A stretch of 64,000 nt of DNA, taken from Pseudooceanicola marinus (GTDB taxonomy: Bacteria; Pseudomonadota; Alphaproteobacteria; Rhodobacterales; Rhodobacteraceae). The stretch lies in NCBI RefSeq assembly GCF_020177265.1, contig NZ_JAIVMC010000011.1, positions 62,001 through 126,000 on the forward strand, given 5' to 3'. The notes below the pieces were generated by a model that worked only from the letters and a program-made list of their open reading frames with translations, was not told the DNA's origin and made no database searches. Below, one piece after another: positions 9,037 through 16,057 of this stretch (the stretch's first letter is position 1; each line of letters opens with the position of its first letter). The translations under genes and the position numbers were made by a program.

Positions 9037-10014
9037 TCAGCCGCCCGCCACCTCCAGGACGATCTTGCCGATATGGCCGGAGCTTTCCATGCGAGCATGG
9101 GCCGCCGCCGCCTGTTCGAGCGGGAAGGTGCTGTCCATCACCGGCGCCACGCGGCCCGCGGCCAGCAGGGGCCAGACATGCTCTCGCAGGCCCTCGGCGA
9201 TCTCGGCCTTCACCTGGTCGGACTGGGCGCGCAGGGTGGACCCGGTCACGGTCAGCCGTTTCATCATCACCTGGGCGAAGTTCACCTCGGCCTTGGGCCC
9301 GCCGAGGAAGGCGATCATCACCAGCCGCCCCTCGTGGTTCAGCGCCCGGATGTCGCGCGGGATGTAGTCCCCGCCCACCATGTCCAGGATCACGTCGGCG
9401 CCGCCGGCCTCCTTCAGCACCTCGACGTAATCCTCCTCGCGGTAGTTGATGGCCCGTTCTGCGCCCAGCGTCTCGCAGGCGGCGCATTTCTCGGCCGAGC
9501 CGGCGGTGGCGAAGACCCGCGCGCCAAAAGCCTTGGCCAGCTGGATCGCAGTGGTGCCGATGCCGGAGCTGCCGCCGTGCACCAGGAAGACCTCGCCCCC
9601 GATCAGGCGGCCCCGGCGGAAGACGTTTTCCCAGACGGTGAAGAAGGTCTCGGGCAGGCAGGCGGCCTCGCGCAGGCCCATGCCCTCGGGCACCGGCAGG
9701 CAATGGGCGTAAGGCGTCACAACCTCCTCGGCATAACCGCCGCCGGGCAACAGGGCGCAGACCTGGCTACCCAGGGCCGCCTCTGGCACGCCCTCGCCCA
9801 GGGCCACGATCTCACCCGAGGCCTCCAGCCCCGGCAAGTCCGAGGCGCCGGGCGGCGGCGCGTAGTTGCCGGCCCGTTGCAGGGCGTCAGGCCGGTTCAC
9901 CCCGGCCCAGGCCACGCGGATGCGTACCTCGCCCGGCCCCGGCTCGGGCAGCGCCCGTTCGCCCGGCACCAGCACCTCGGGCCCACCCGGTTCGGAAATC
10001 TCGATCACGCGCAT
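9037..10014 (-). CDS. NAD(P)H-quinone oxidoreductase, PIG3-like zinc-free MDR
   Basis: This 325-residue medium-chain dehydrogenase/reductase begins MRVIEISEPGGPEVL and carries the quinone-oxidoreductase signature. The NADPH-binding loop is HGGSSGIGTTAIQLAKAFG, near 146-164, and the zinc-binding cysteines of alcohol dehydrogenases are absent. The family reduces quinones or 2-alkenals with NADPH. It may be co-transcribed with the SDR gene downstream, with about 117 bases between them. The assignment to the PIG3 (TP53I3) subgroup is from sequence feel only. Confidence 0.88.
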   Translation of the reverse strand: MRVIEISEPGGPEVLVPGERALPEPGPGEVRIRVAWAGVNRPDALQRAGNYAPPPGASDLPGLEASGEIVALGEGVPEAALGSQVCALLPGGGYAEEVVTPYAHCLPVPEGMGLREAACLPETFFTVWENVFRRGRLIGGEVFLVHGGSSGIGTTAIQLAKAFGARVFATAGSAEKCAACETLGAERAINYREEDYVEVLKEAGGADVILDMVGGDYIPRDIRALNHEGRLVMIAFLGGPKAEVNFAQVMMKRLTVTGSTLRAQSDQVKAEIAEGLREHVWPLLAAGRVAPVMDSTFPLEQAAAAHARMESSGHIGKIVLEVAGG

Positions 10015-10030
10015 GTCTCGCGCCCCCTCA

Positions 10031-10072
10031 TCGTCTTCTCTGTACCGAAAATATGCCCGCCAGAGGCGTCGG
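10031..10072 (-). repeat. Intergenic GTATTTTC-type element, copy B
   Basis: Read on the minus strand, this is CGCCTCTGGCGGGCATATTTTC followed by a purine-rich AGAGAAGA tail. It aligns with copy A after recR. It lies between the quinone oxidoreductase gene and the COQ9 gene. Confidence 0.55.
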
Positions 10073-10114
10073 CCCGTCAGCCGCCCGCCGCCCGGCCAGG
10101 GCTTGCGTTGCCGC

Positions 10115-10834
10115 TCAGTGGCCCGAGGGACCCGCCTGTCCCGGCAGGTCAGAGCCCCCCTGCGGTGCCTTCACCCGCGACACCACGCCCAGCGGACCCT
10201 TCTCGATCAGCCGCCCCAGGGGGGAGGACATCACCCGGCCCTTCACCTTCTCGAATCGCATCACGTCGCCGATGCGCCGGTCGAGGAAATCCCAGGTCGC
10301 CTGATGATCCAGGCTGTCGTCGCCCAGCCAGTAGAGCACGACGGAGGAATAGACGCCCGACAGCGTGGCGCGCTTGGAATACCAGTTCAGATCGTCGGAG
10401 GTGTCGCCAAGCGCGGTCCAGATCGCATCCGCCGATCCCCAGATGGCCCGGGCGCCGTCGGCCGTGTGCTGCGGCAGGGCAAACAGCGCCGCACCGCGCC
10501 GCACCAGCTCCTTGTCCGCGATCTCCAGCCGCAGGCGGATGGCACGGGCGACCTTCTCGCTGTAGCGCAACTCATCATGCGCCCCCTCGGCGGCTTCGGC
10601 GGCGAAAAGTCGAGCCATTTCAGCGTCTCCGGCCCGGTGGTAGGCCAGCGCCAGGTCGACCGCGCCGCGCGGGAACAGCGCCTTGGCCAGCTCGGGCGAG
10701 ATGTCGGCATCCTGGGCGGCGGCCTGCAAGGTGGCCGTGCTCCACCCGTCGAAGGGGACGTGGATCAGCGCCGCCTCCAGCAGCCGGTCGGCGGCAGTGG
10801 GGGCCGTGCCCCGGGCGTCGGTTTCCTCGGTCAT
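10115..10834 (-). CDS. COQ9 family ubiquinone biosynthesis protein
   Basis: This 239-residue protein has the TetR-like fold typical of COQ9: an N-terminal helical region (DRLLEAALIHVPFDGWSTATLQ) and a C-terminal part with the conserved WYSKRATLSGVY and DFLDRRIGDVMRFEK stretches. COQ9 binds lipid and assists the COQ7 hydroxylation step of ubiquinone synthesis. The ATG at 10834 has GGAGAG 4-5 bases upstream, so I use it rather than the longer frame to 10927. Confidence 0.9.
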   Translation of the reverse strand: MTEETDARGTAPTAADRLLEAALIHVPFDGWSTATLQAAAQDADISPELAKALFPRGAVDLALAYHRAGDAEMARLFAAEAAEGAHDELRYSEKVARAIRLRLEIADKELVRRGAALFALPQHTADGARAIWGSADAIWTALGDTSDDLNWYSKRATLSGVYSSVVLYWLGDDSLDHQATWDFLDRRIGDVMRFEKVKGRVMSSPLGRLIEKGPLGVVSRVKAPQGGSDLPGQAGPSGH

Positions 10835-10949
10835 GATGCTCTCCGTCTTGCTGTGCCGTCTGCGCGGCCCGCCTGGCCTGCTGGCCGGATTACCCCGGTC
10901 GGACATATCACGGGCCCTGCTGGACAAATAGGGCGACCCTTGCTATAGG

Positions 10950-10992
10950 ACCACCTCCTGCAACTATTGAAACTTTAACTTAGGAAGGTGGT
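10950..10992 (+). promoter_or_regulatory. Possible Shine-Dalgarno-sequestering hairpin before rpsU
   Basis: ACCACCT at 10950-10956, with the adjoining CCT at 10957-10959, can pair with AGG-A-AGGTGGT at 10982-10992. That is 10 base pairs with one bulged A. The 3' arm is the purine-rich ribosome-binding site of rpsU, so folding would hide it. The function is inferred. Confidence 0.45.
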
Positions 10993-11001
10993 GACAACCA
11001 C

Positions 11002-11208
11002 ATGCAGGTTAGTGTTCGCGACAACAATGTCGATCAGGCGCTCCGTGCCCTGAAGAAAAAGCTGCAGCGCGAAGGCGTTTTCCGCGAAATGAAGCTCAAG
11101 CAACATTTCGAGAAGCCGTCCGAGAAGAAAGCGCGCGAGAAGGCCGAAGCGATCCGCCGCGCCCGCAAGCTGGCGCGCAAGAAGGCGCAACGCGAAGGCC
11201 TCCTCTAA
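11002..11208 (+). CDS. rpsU: 30S ribosomal protein bS21
   Basis: This 68-residue, strongly basic protein begins [20 protein letters not shown] and has the Lys/Arg-rich C-terminal helix of bS21. bS21 sits on the 30S platform near the anti-Shine-Dalgarno end of 16S rRNA. The gene is monocistronic: a new promoter region lies upstream and a terminator downstream. Confidence 0.98.
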   Translation: MQVSVRDNNVDQALRALKKKLQREGVFREMKLKQHFEKPSEKKAREKAEAIRRARKLARKKAQREGLL

Positions 11209-11245
11209 GGAGCCTTTTCTTCCTCATGGAAGACCCGACACAAAG

Positions 11246-11283
11246 ACGACCCCCGCGGCCTGGCCCCGGGGGTTTGTCGTTTT
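11246..11283 (+). terminator. Terminator after rpsU
   Basis: An imperfect GC-rich stem runs from ACGACCCCCG to CGGGGG and GTCGT with a small TTT bulge, followed by TTTTC. It lies about 40 bases after the rpsU stop. Confidence 0.75.
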
Positions 11284-11325
11284 CAGGGGGTGGGTTTGCG
11301 GGCCAGACGGCGGCGGCGTCCGCCC

Positions 11326-11874
11326 TCAGCACCAGCGGGCCAGCGCCCCGGCCAGCCGTTCGCCGAAGAGCCGCGCCGAGGCGGCGTCGCCCGGGTCCAG
11401 TTGCCCGTCCGTGGCAGAGCCGACCGCCAGCCCCAGGAAGGTGCCCGAGGCATTCAGACCGGCATTCTCCGGCATCACCGGCGCGCCAATCACCTCCTGC
11501 CCGATCCAGATCATGCCGTGCTGCGCGGCGAAAACGGCCATGGATTTCAGCGTCGCCAGCTTGTCGCCCGCCTGCTGGATGCCACAGGTGAACCCGCCGG
11601 CCAGCTTGTCCTTCCACAGGCGCTCGGTCCAGATCGCGTGGCCCGTTTCGTCCATGAAGGCCTTCATCCCCGCCGCGACCCCGCCCATGTAGGTCGGCGC
11701 ACCCAGAACGATGCCGTCGGCCCGCGCCAGCAAGGGCCAGTCGATGTCCTTCGGGTGCAGCACGTCCACCATGTGGACCTCGACCCCGGCCGCCGCGGCG
11801 CCACCGGCCACGGCCCGCGCGGCAAGGGTGATCGAGGTCGACCCCGACCAGTAGACGACAGCAAGAACGGCCAT
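11326..11874 (-). CDS. Flavodoxin/NADPH-dependent FMN reductase family protein
   Basis: The 182-residue protein starts MAVLAVVYWSGSTSITLA, where the FMN phosphate-binding loop is YWSGST in place of the usual YSxTGNT. A second family motif is GAPTYMGGVAAGMKAFMDETG near residues 59-79. Such proteins bind FMN and act as WrbA-like quinone reductases or electron carriers. I start at the ATG at 11874, which has GGGAA 7 bases upstream; an ATG at 11880 would add two residues. It is divergent from a membrane-protein gene. Confidence 0.82.
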   Translation of the reverse strand: MAVLAVVYWSGSTSITLAARAVAGGAAAAGVEVHMVDVLHPKDIDWPLLARADGIVLGAPTYMGGVAAGMKAFMDETGHAIWTERLWKDKLAGGFTCGIQQAGDKLATLKSMAVFAAQHGMIWIGQEVIGAPVMPENAGLNASGTFLGLAVGSATDGQLDPGDAASARLFGERLAGALARWC

Positions 11875-12101
11875 GTACATTTCCCGACAATGTTGCGTGG
11901 CGGCACAATGCCCCGCACGCCCCGGGGCTGCAAGCGAACTGCCATTTGTGCGCCTGCGCACGCGGAATAAGTTTGCGACGAAGGAAAGCAACAGATATGT
12001 GACGCCAATTCGAACTTCTCAGTTCAGAAAATCCATAGCTTCGCACGCGGCGTGGCGGGACGATCCCGCAGCCTGCCAGCGGATCAGACCCGGACCAGCA
12101 A

Positions 12102-12812
12102 ATGCAAAACCAGACTCTCGACCAGTTCCCGGTGATGGCACCGCGCAAAGTGACCCTGCCGCTCTACCTCTTCTTTTACCTGTCCCAGGCCTTTGCGATC
12201 CCCTTCGCCTGGTTCAACCCCGACCTTTTCGAATTCGTGCTGATGCGCGAGGACGGCCCCTACGAATACCTGACCGCGCTCTTCCTGGTGGTGGCCGGCG
12301 TCCTGCTGGTCTGGCGCGCGTCGCAGCTGCGCGGCCAGGGCCTGCGCGCGCTTGCGGTGCTGACGGTCTTCTACGCGCTGCTCTTCTTCTTTGTCGCTGG
12401 CGAGGAAATCTCCTGGGGCCAGAGGATCTTCGGCTGGGTCTCCGGGGACTTCTTCGTCGAAAACAACTTCCAGGAAGAAACCAACCTGCACAACATGATG
12501 GTCGGCGACACGCAGCTGGCGACCTCGCTCTTCGGGTCCTGGCTGACGGTGGTGCTGCTGCTCTATCTCGTGGTGCTGCCGCTGCTCTATCCCTTTGCCA
12601 ACTGGGTGCGCCGCTTCTGCGAGATCCTGGCCGTCCCGGTGCCCCGCCCGCGCCACGCGGTGCTGGCGATTGCCGCCTCGATCGCGCTGCTGATGTGCGG
12701 CGAGGCCAACCGCCGCTTCGAGCTGTACGAGTTCGCCTTCGGGGTCATGGCAACGCTGATCTTCCTGGAACCGCGCAACCTGCGGCTCTACGGCGGTCGC
12801 GACGAAGAGTGA
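12102..12812 (+). CDS. Conserved multi-pass membrane protein with GEEISWGQR motif
   Basis: This 236-residue protein has about six hydrophobic segments, at roughly 20-37, 57-73, 83-100, 146-168, 186-198 and 207-220. A conserved-looking polar stretch, AGEEISWGQRIFGW near 101-114, is followed by EETNLHN. I have a memory of this combination recurring in uncharacterised bacterial membrane proteins, but no function is attached to it. The acidic/His content inside a membrane protein suggests a catalytic or metal site. It is flanked by a flavodoxin-like gene (divergent) and an Lrp regulator (convergent). Confidence 0.75.
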   Translation: MQNQTLDQFPVMAPRKVTLPLYLFFYLSQAFAIPFAWFNPDLFEFVLMREDGPYEYLTALFLVVAGVLLVWRASQLRGQGLRALAVLTVFYALLFFFVAGEEISWGQRIFGWVSGDFFVENNFQEETNLHNMMVGDTQLATSLFGSWLTVVLLLYLVVLPLLYPFANWVRRFCEILAVPVPRPRHAVLAIAASIALLMCGEANRRFELYEFAFGVMATLIFLEPRNLRLYGGRDEE

Positions 12813-12833
12813 TCGCGCTCAGGCGGCAAGGAA

Positions 12834-12863
12834 AGGGGCGGCACGGGAGACCCTGCCGCCCCT
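12834..12863. terminator. Hairpin between convergent genes
   Basis: AGGGGCGGCA and TGCCGCCCCT form a perfect 10-bp stem between the membrane-protein stop and the Lrp stop. On the minus strand it is followed by TTTCC, so termination of the Lrp transcript is the better fit. Confidence 0.6.
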
Positions 12864-12887
12864 GTCAGATTCCTGCGACGGGCAGGA

Positions 12888-13343
12888 TCAGACCGGCAGC
12901 GCGGTCGTCTTGAAGACGGTCCGCAGCGCGAAGGAGCTTTGCATGCGCTGCACGCCGGGCAGCCGCGCCAGGCTCTGCCGGTGGATGCGGGCGAAATCCT
13001 CGGAGCTTTCGGCGACCACCTTCAGCAGGTAATCCGCCGTCCCGGCCATCAGATGCACCTCCAGCACCTCCGGCACACGTGCCACGGCGGTCTCGAAGGC
13101 CTCCAGCAGCTCGTCCGCCTGGCCCGACAGGCCGATCTCGACGAAGACGGTGGTGGCCAGCTGCATCTTGCGGGCGTTCAGCAGGGCCACGTAATCCCGG
13201 ATATAGCCCTCGGCCTCCAGCCGCTGCACACGGCGGTGGCAGGCCGATTGCGACAGGCCCACCTTTTCCGACAGCTCCGCATTGGAAATGCGGCCGCTTT
13301 TCTGCAGTACCCGCAGGATGGAACGGTCCAGCTGATCAGGCAT
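12888..13343 (-). CDS. Lrp/AsnC family transcriptional regulator
   Basis: This 151-residue protein has the Lrp layout. The N-terminal helix-turn-helix includes SNAELSEKVGLSQSACHRRVQRLEAEG at about 18-44. It is followed by a C-terminal RAM (ligand-binding) domain. Members sense amino acids and often control neighbouring transport or catabolic genes. None is obvious here, since mscL lies downstream in the same orientation but after a 230-base gap. I chose the ATG at 13343 with GAGG 7 bases upstream. Confidence 0.9.
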   Translation of the reverse strand: MPDQLDRSILRVLQKSGRISNAELSEKVGLSQSACHRRVQRLEAEGYIRDYVALLNARKMQLATTVFVEIGLSGQADELLEAFETAVARVPEVLEVHLMAGTADYLLKVVAESSEDFARIHRQSLARLPGVQRMQSSFALRTVFKTTALPV

Positions 13344-13574
13344 CGAAGATCCTCGCGTCAGTTGCGGGTTTTCTCGCAGAAACCTGCCACCGCTTCCAGT
13401 GCAATCACCGATCTCTCCCGACAGGGCCCGCAATGCCGCGAGGCCCGATCAAGGCGCTGCCCTGCTCCCCGGTCCCGAACGATGGCCCGTGGCAGGCCCG
13501 GCACGCCGTCCGGCACCATCCGCACGCTGGCAATTGACGCCGCAGGCCCCGACCGTGACCCGCCCCAATGGCGC

Positions 13575-14015
13575 TCACCCCGTCTTCTTCAGCGTGTCGC
13601 GGATCTCCAGCAGCACGTCCAGCTCGGTCGGGCCGGCGGGTTTTTCCTCCGCCGGGGTGTTGGGCACCTCTTCACGGGCCAGGCGATCCTTCAGGCGGGT
13701 GACATAGCGCACCAGCAGGAAGACAACGAAGGCGATGATGAGAAAGTTGATCACGGCGGAGACAAAGGCGCCGTAGGCGAAAACGGTGGCCCCGGCCTCG
13801 CGCGCGGCGACAAGGCTGTCGTAGGGGCCATCGCCCGACAGCACGGCGAACTTGTCGGTGAAATCGAGCCCGCCGGTGATCAGCCCCAGCACCGGGTTCA
13901 GCAGGTCCTTGACCATGGATTGCACGATTGCGGTGAAGGCCGCGCCGATGATGATGCCCACTGCCATGTCCATGACATTGCCCTTGGCGATGAAGGCCTG
14001 AAAGTCTTTCAGCAT
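13575..14015 (-). CDS. mscL: Large-conductance mechanosensitive channel
   Basis: This 146-residue protein begins [27 protein letters not shown]. The glycine/alanine-rich first transmembrane helix forms the pore constriction. The second transmembrane segment is [19 protein letters not shown] near 84-102, and a cytoplasmic helix follows. MscL opens under membrane tension to release solutes during hypo-osmotic shock. The periplasmic loop is slightly long. It is divergent from the GST gene. Confidence 0.95.
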   Translation of the reverse strand: MLKDFQAFIAKGNVMDMAVGIIIGAAFTAIVQSMVKDLLNPVLGLITGGLDFTDKFAVLSGDGPYDSLVAAREAGATVFAYGAFVSAVINFLIIAFVVFLLVRYVTRLKDRLAREEVPNTPAEEKPAGPTELDVLLEIRDTLKKTG

Positions 14016-14159
14016 GGTGAAGATCACCCCCCTGTTGTGGATCCCTGCGCGCCCCTTCTGCGCGCATGCACCGACTTTGCCCCGAAATCCCGGCCGGCCC
14101 ACATTCTTTTTCCGCCCACGCGGGCTATATCGGGGGAAATGCCCCAAAAGGAGAGACCG

Positions 14160-14855
14160 ATGTTCCCCGAAGGCTTCCCCATCGACGCCAAGTGGCCGGC
14201 CCAGAACCCCGAGCTGATCCAGCTCTATTCCTTCCCCACCCCCAACGGGGTGAAGATTTCCATCGCGCTGGAGGAGCTGGGCCTGCCCTACGAGGCGCAC
14301 CTGGTGACACTGAAGGACGAGGACGTGAAATCGCCCGAGTTCCTGTCGCTGAACCCCAACAACAAGATCCCCGCGCTGATCGATCCCGACGGCCCGGGCG
14401 GCGAACCGATCGGCCTGTTCGAGAGCGGGGCGATCCTGATCTACCTGGCCGAGAAGACCGGCCAGCTGATGGGGGAAGGCGCCGCCAAGTACGAGGTCCA
14501 GAAGTGGCTGATGTGGCAGATGGGCGGCCTAGGGCCCATGCTGGGCCAGCTGGGCTTCTTCTATGCCTTCGCCGGCAAGGAGATCGAGGACCCGCGCCCG
14601 CGCGAGCGCTATATCAACGAGGGCAAGCGCCTGCTGGGCGTGCTGGATCGCCAGCTGGAGGGCCGCGATTGGGTCGCCGGTGACTTCTCCATCGCCGACA
14701 TCGCCATCGTGCCCTGGCTGGACGGCGCCCTGCGCTACTACGACGCCGACGAAGTGCTGGAGTGGAAGAGCTACGCCAACCTGCAGGCCTACGTGGATCG
14801 CTTCATGGCGCGTCCGGCCGCCGAGAGGGGCATGAACATTCCGCCGCGGGACTGA
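14160..14855 (+). CDS. Glutathione S-transferase family protein (YfcG/Ure2-like)
   Basis: This 231-residue protein has an N-terminal thioredoxin-fold domain with the [19 protein letters not shown] stretch seen in YfcG/Ure2-type transferases. The glutathione contact [11 protein letters not shown] is near 85-95. The C-terminal helical domain carries the [10 protein letters not shown] capping motif. YfcG relatives act as disulfide-bond reductases rather than classical transferases. AAAGGAGAG lies just upstream of the ATG at 14160, which decides the start within a much longer open frame. A terminator follows. Confidence 0.9.
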   Translation: MFPEGFPIDAKWPAQNPELIQLYSFPTPNGVKISIALEELGLPYEAHLVTLKDEDVKSPEFLSLNPNNKIPALIDPDGPGGEPIGLFESGAILIYLAEKTGQLMGEGAAKYEVQKWLMWQMGGLGPMLGQLGFFYAFAGKEIEDPRPRERYINEGKRLLGVLDRQLEGRDWVAGDFSIADIAIVPWLDGALRYYDADEVLEWKSYANLQAYVDRFMARPAAERGMNIPPRD

Positions 14856-14878
14856 GCGCGGCGCAGGCAGACAGCAAG

Positions 14879-14903
14879 AGGGCGGCCACCGGGGCCGCCC
14901 TTT
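14879..14903 (+). terminator. Terminator after the GST gene
   Basis: A 9-bp stem, AGGGCGGCC with GGCCGCCCT around a 5-base loop, is followed by TT. It starts 24 bases after the stop codon. Confidence 0.8.
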
Positions 14904-14976
14904 GCATGTCGATATCAGGCTGCGGAACGCGGTAGGAGGCGCTGCCTGCCCAGCGTACGCCGCGCGACACGTAGTT

Positions 14977-15035
14977 GGGGAAGGGGGCTCTGCCCCCGTC
15001 TCCGTCCCGGAGACTCCCCCGGAGTATTTTCAGCC
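14977..15035 (+). repeat. Two-hairpin intergenic element ending GGAGTATTTTCAGCC, copy C
   Basis: GGGGGCTCTGCCCCC is followed by the hairpin GTCTCCG-TCC-CGGAGAC and then TCCCCCGGAGTATTTTCAGCC. Copy D at 37447-37503 has the same outer sequence with a different but still pairing inner hairpin. The remainder of 14904-15147 has no supported gene. Confidence 0.65.
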
Positions 15036-15147
15036 TTCAGGATGGGAAAAGGGCGGTCACGTGACCTCAGAGCGCGGCGCTCCACTTCTCTTTGCCGGAA
15101 TCCCCGCCGGAGAGGCCTTGGCCCCGGCACGGGGCCAAAGCACCCGT

Positions 15148-15597
15148 TCAGCCCGGCAGCGCGCCGGTCAGCACGTAGCGCAGCACCTGCACCACCTGCT
15201 CGGGCGTCTCGGCCACGGCCAGCGCCGCCCCGTCCACCTCTTTCAACGCATGGCGCAGCTCGGGCGCGTGCAGCACGATCAGCGACTTGCCAAGCCCGGC
15301 GGCATAGCCCGCGTCGAAGGCCGCGTTCCACTGCTTGTACTTGTCGCCGAAGCGCACGACGACCACATCGGCCTGTTCGATGCCCATGCGGGTGCGGATC
15401 GCGTTGACCTTGGCGCCCTTGTGGTCGTGCCAGAAGGGGTTCTCCTCGGCGCCCAGGATCGCCACGCCGCAGTCGTCGGAGGCGCCGTGGTCGGTGACCG
15501 GGGCGTTGAAGGAGATGCCGAGGTCGGCAGCGCCGTCGGTGATGCGCTCGCGCCAGTCGGTGTGGATCTCGCCGGACAGGTAGACGTTCAGGGTCAT
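15148..15597 (-). CDS. YtoQ family protein
   Basis: This 149-residue protein matches the YtoQ family, which resembles nucleoside 2-deoxyribosyltransferase-like folds. It begins with MTLNVYLSGEIHTDWRERI and contains ILGAEENPFWHDHKGAKVNAIRTR and the ADVVVVRFGDKYKQWNAAFDAGYA segment. The biochemical role of YtoQ is not established to my knowledge. It ends an apparent two-gene unit with the upstream PhnA-domain gene, separated by 3 bases. Confidence 0.87.
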   Translation of the reverse strand: MTLNVYLSGEIHTDWRERITDGAADLGISFNAPVTDHGASDDCGVAILGAEENPFWHDHKGAKVNAIRTRMGIEQADVVVVRFGDKYKQWNAAFDAGYAAGLGKSLIVLHAPELRHALKEVDGAALAVAETPEQVVQVLRYVLTGALPG

Positions 15598-15600
15598 CTC

Positions 15601-15894
15601 TTACCTCTTCTTCACAAATTCGGTGCGCAGGACCAGGCCACGGATCTCCGGGTGGCGGCAGTCGATTTCCTCGGGGTTGTCGGTCAGGCGGATGGTCTTG
15701 ATGACGGTGCCCTGCTTCAGGGTGCTGCCCGCGCCCTTCACCTTCAGATCCTTGACCAGCACGACGGAGTCGCCGTCGGCCAGCGGCGTGCCCTGGGCAT
15801 CGACGACCGTTACCGCATTGCGGGCGGCCAGTTCCGAGGCCGGCATCCATTCGCCCGAAACCTCGTCGTAGACGTATTCATCATCATCGCTCAT
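15601..15894 (-). CDS. PhnA/YjdM-domain protein, short form
   Basis: This 97-residue protein matches the C-terminal PhnA domain (DGDSVVLVKDLKVKGAGSTLKQGTVIKTIRL). It lacks the N-terminal four-cysteine zinc ribbon of E. coli YjdM; only one cysteine is present. Despite the old name, this family has no demonstrated role in phosphonate use. GGAGGG lies 8 bases before the ATG at 15894, so the longer open frame to 16041 is not used. Confidence 0.82.
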   Translation of the reverse strand: MSDDDEYVYDEVSGEWMPASELAARNAVTVVDAQGTPLADGDSVVLVKDLKVKGAGSTLKQGTVIKTIRLTDNPEEIDCRHPEIRGLVLRTEFVKKR

Positions 15895-16012
15895 CGCGCA
15901 TCCCTCCATGGATTGTCCCGGGCCTAGACCAGCCCCCGGAGAAAGGCAAATGACCGAAAGCCGCACGGCGCGCCCCGGAGAGGGACGCGCCGTGTGAGGG
16001 AACAGACGGAAT

Positions 16013-16057
16013 GGGACGGCGGGCGGGGCGAGGCTCCGCAACGCGGAGCCAGCGCCG
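16013..16057. repeat. Dispersed hairpin element, copy 2 (3' of pheT)
   Basis: It shares the GGGACGGCGGGCGGGGCGA block with 2054-2099. Here the inner hairpin is GGCTCCGC-AAC-GCGGAGCC, and an outer pairing GACGGCG/CGCCGTC closes it. It directly abuts the pheT stop codon and could act as the end of the pheT transcript. Confidence 0.5.
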
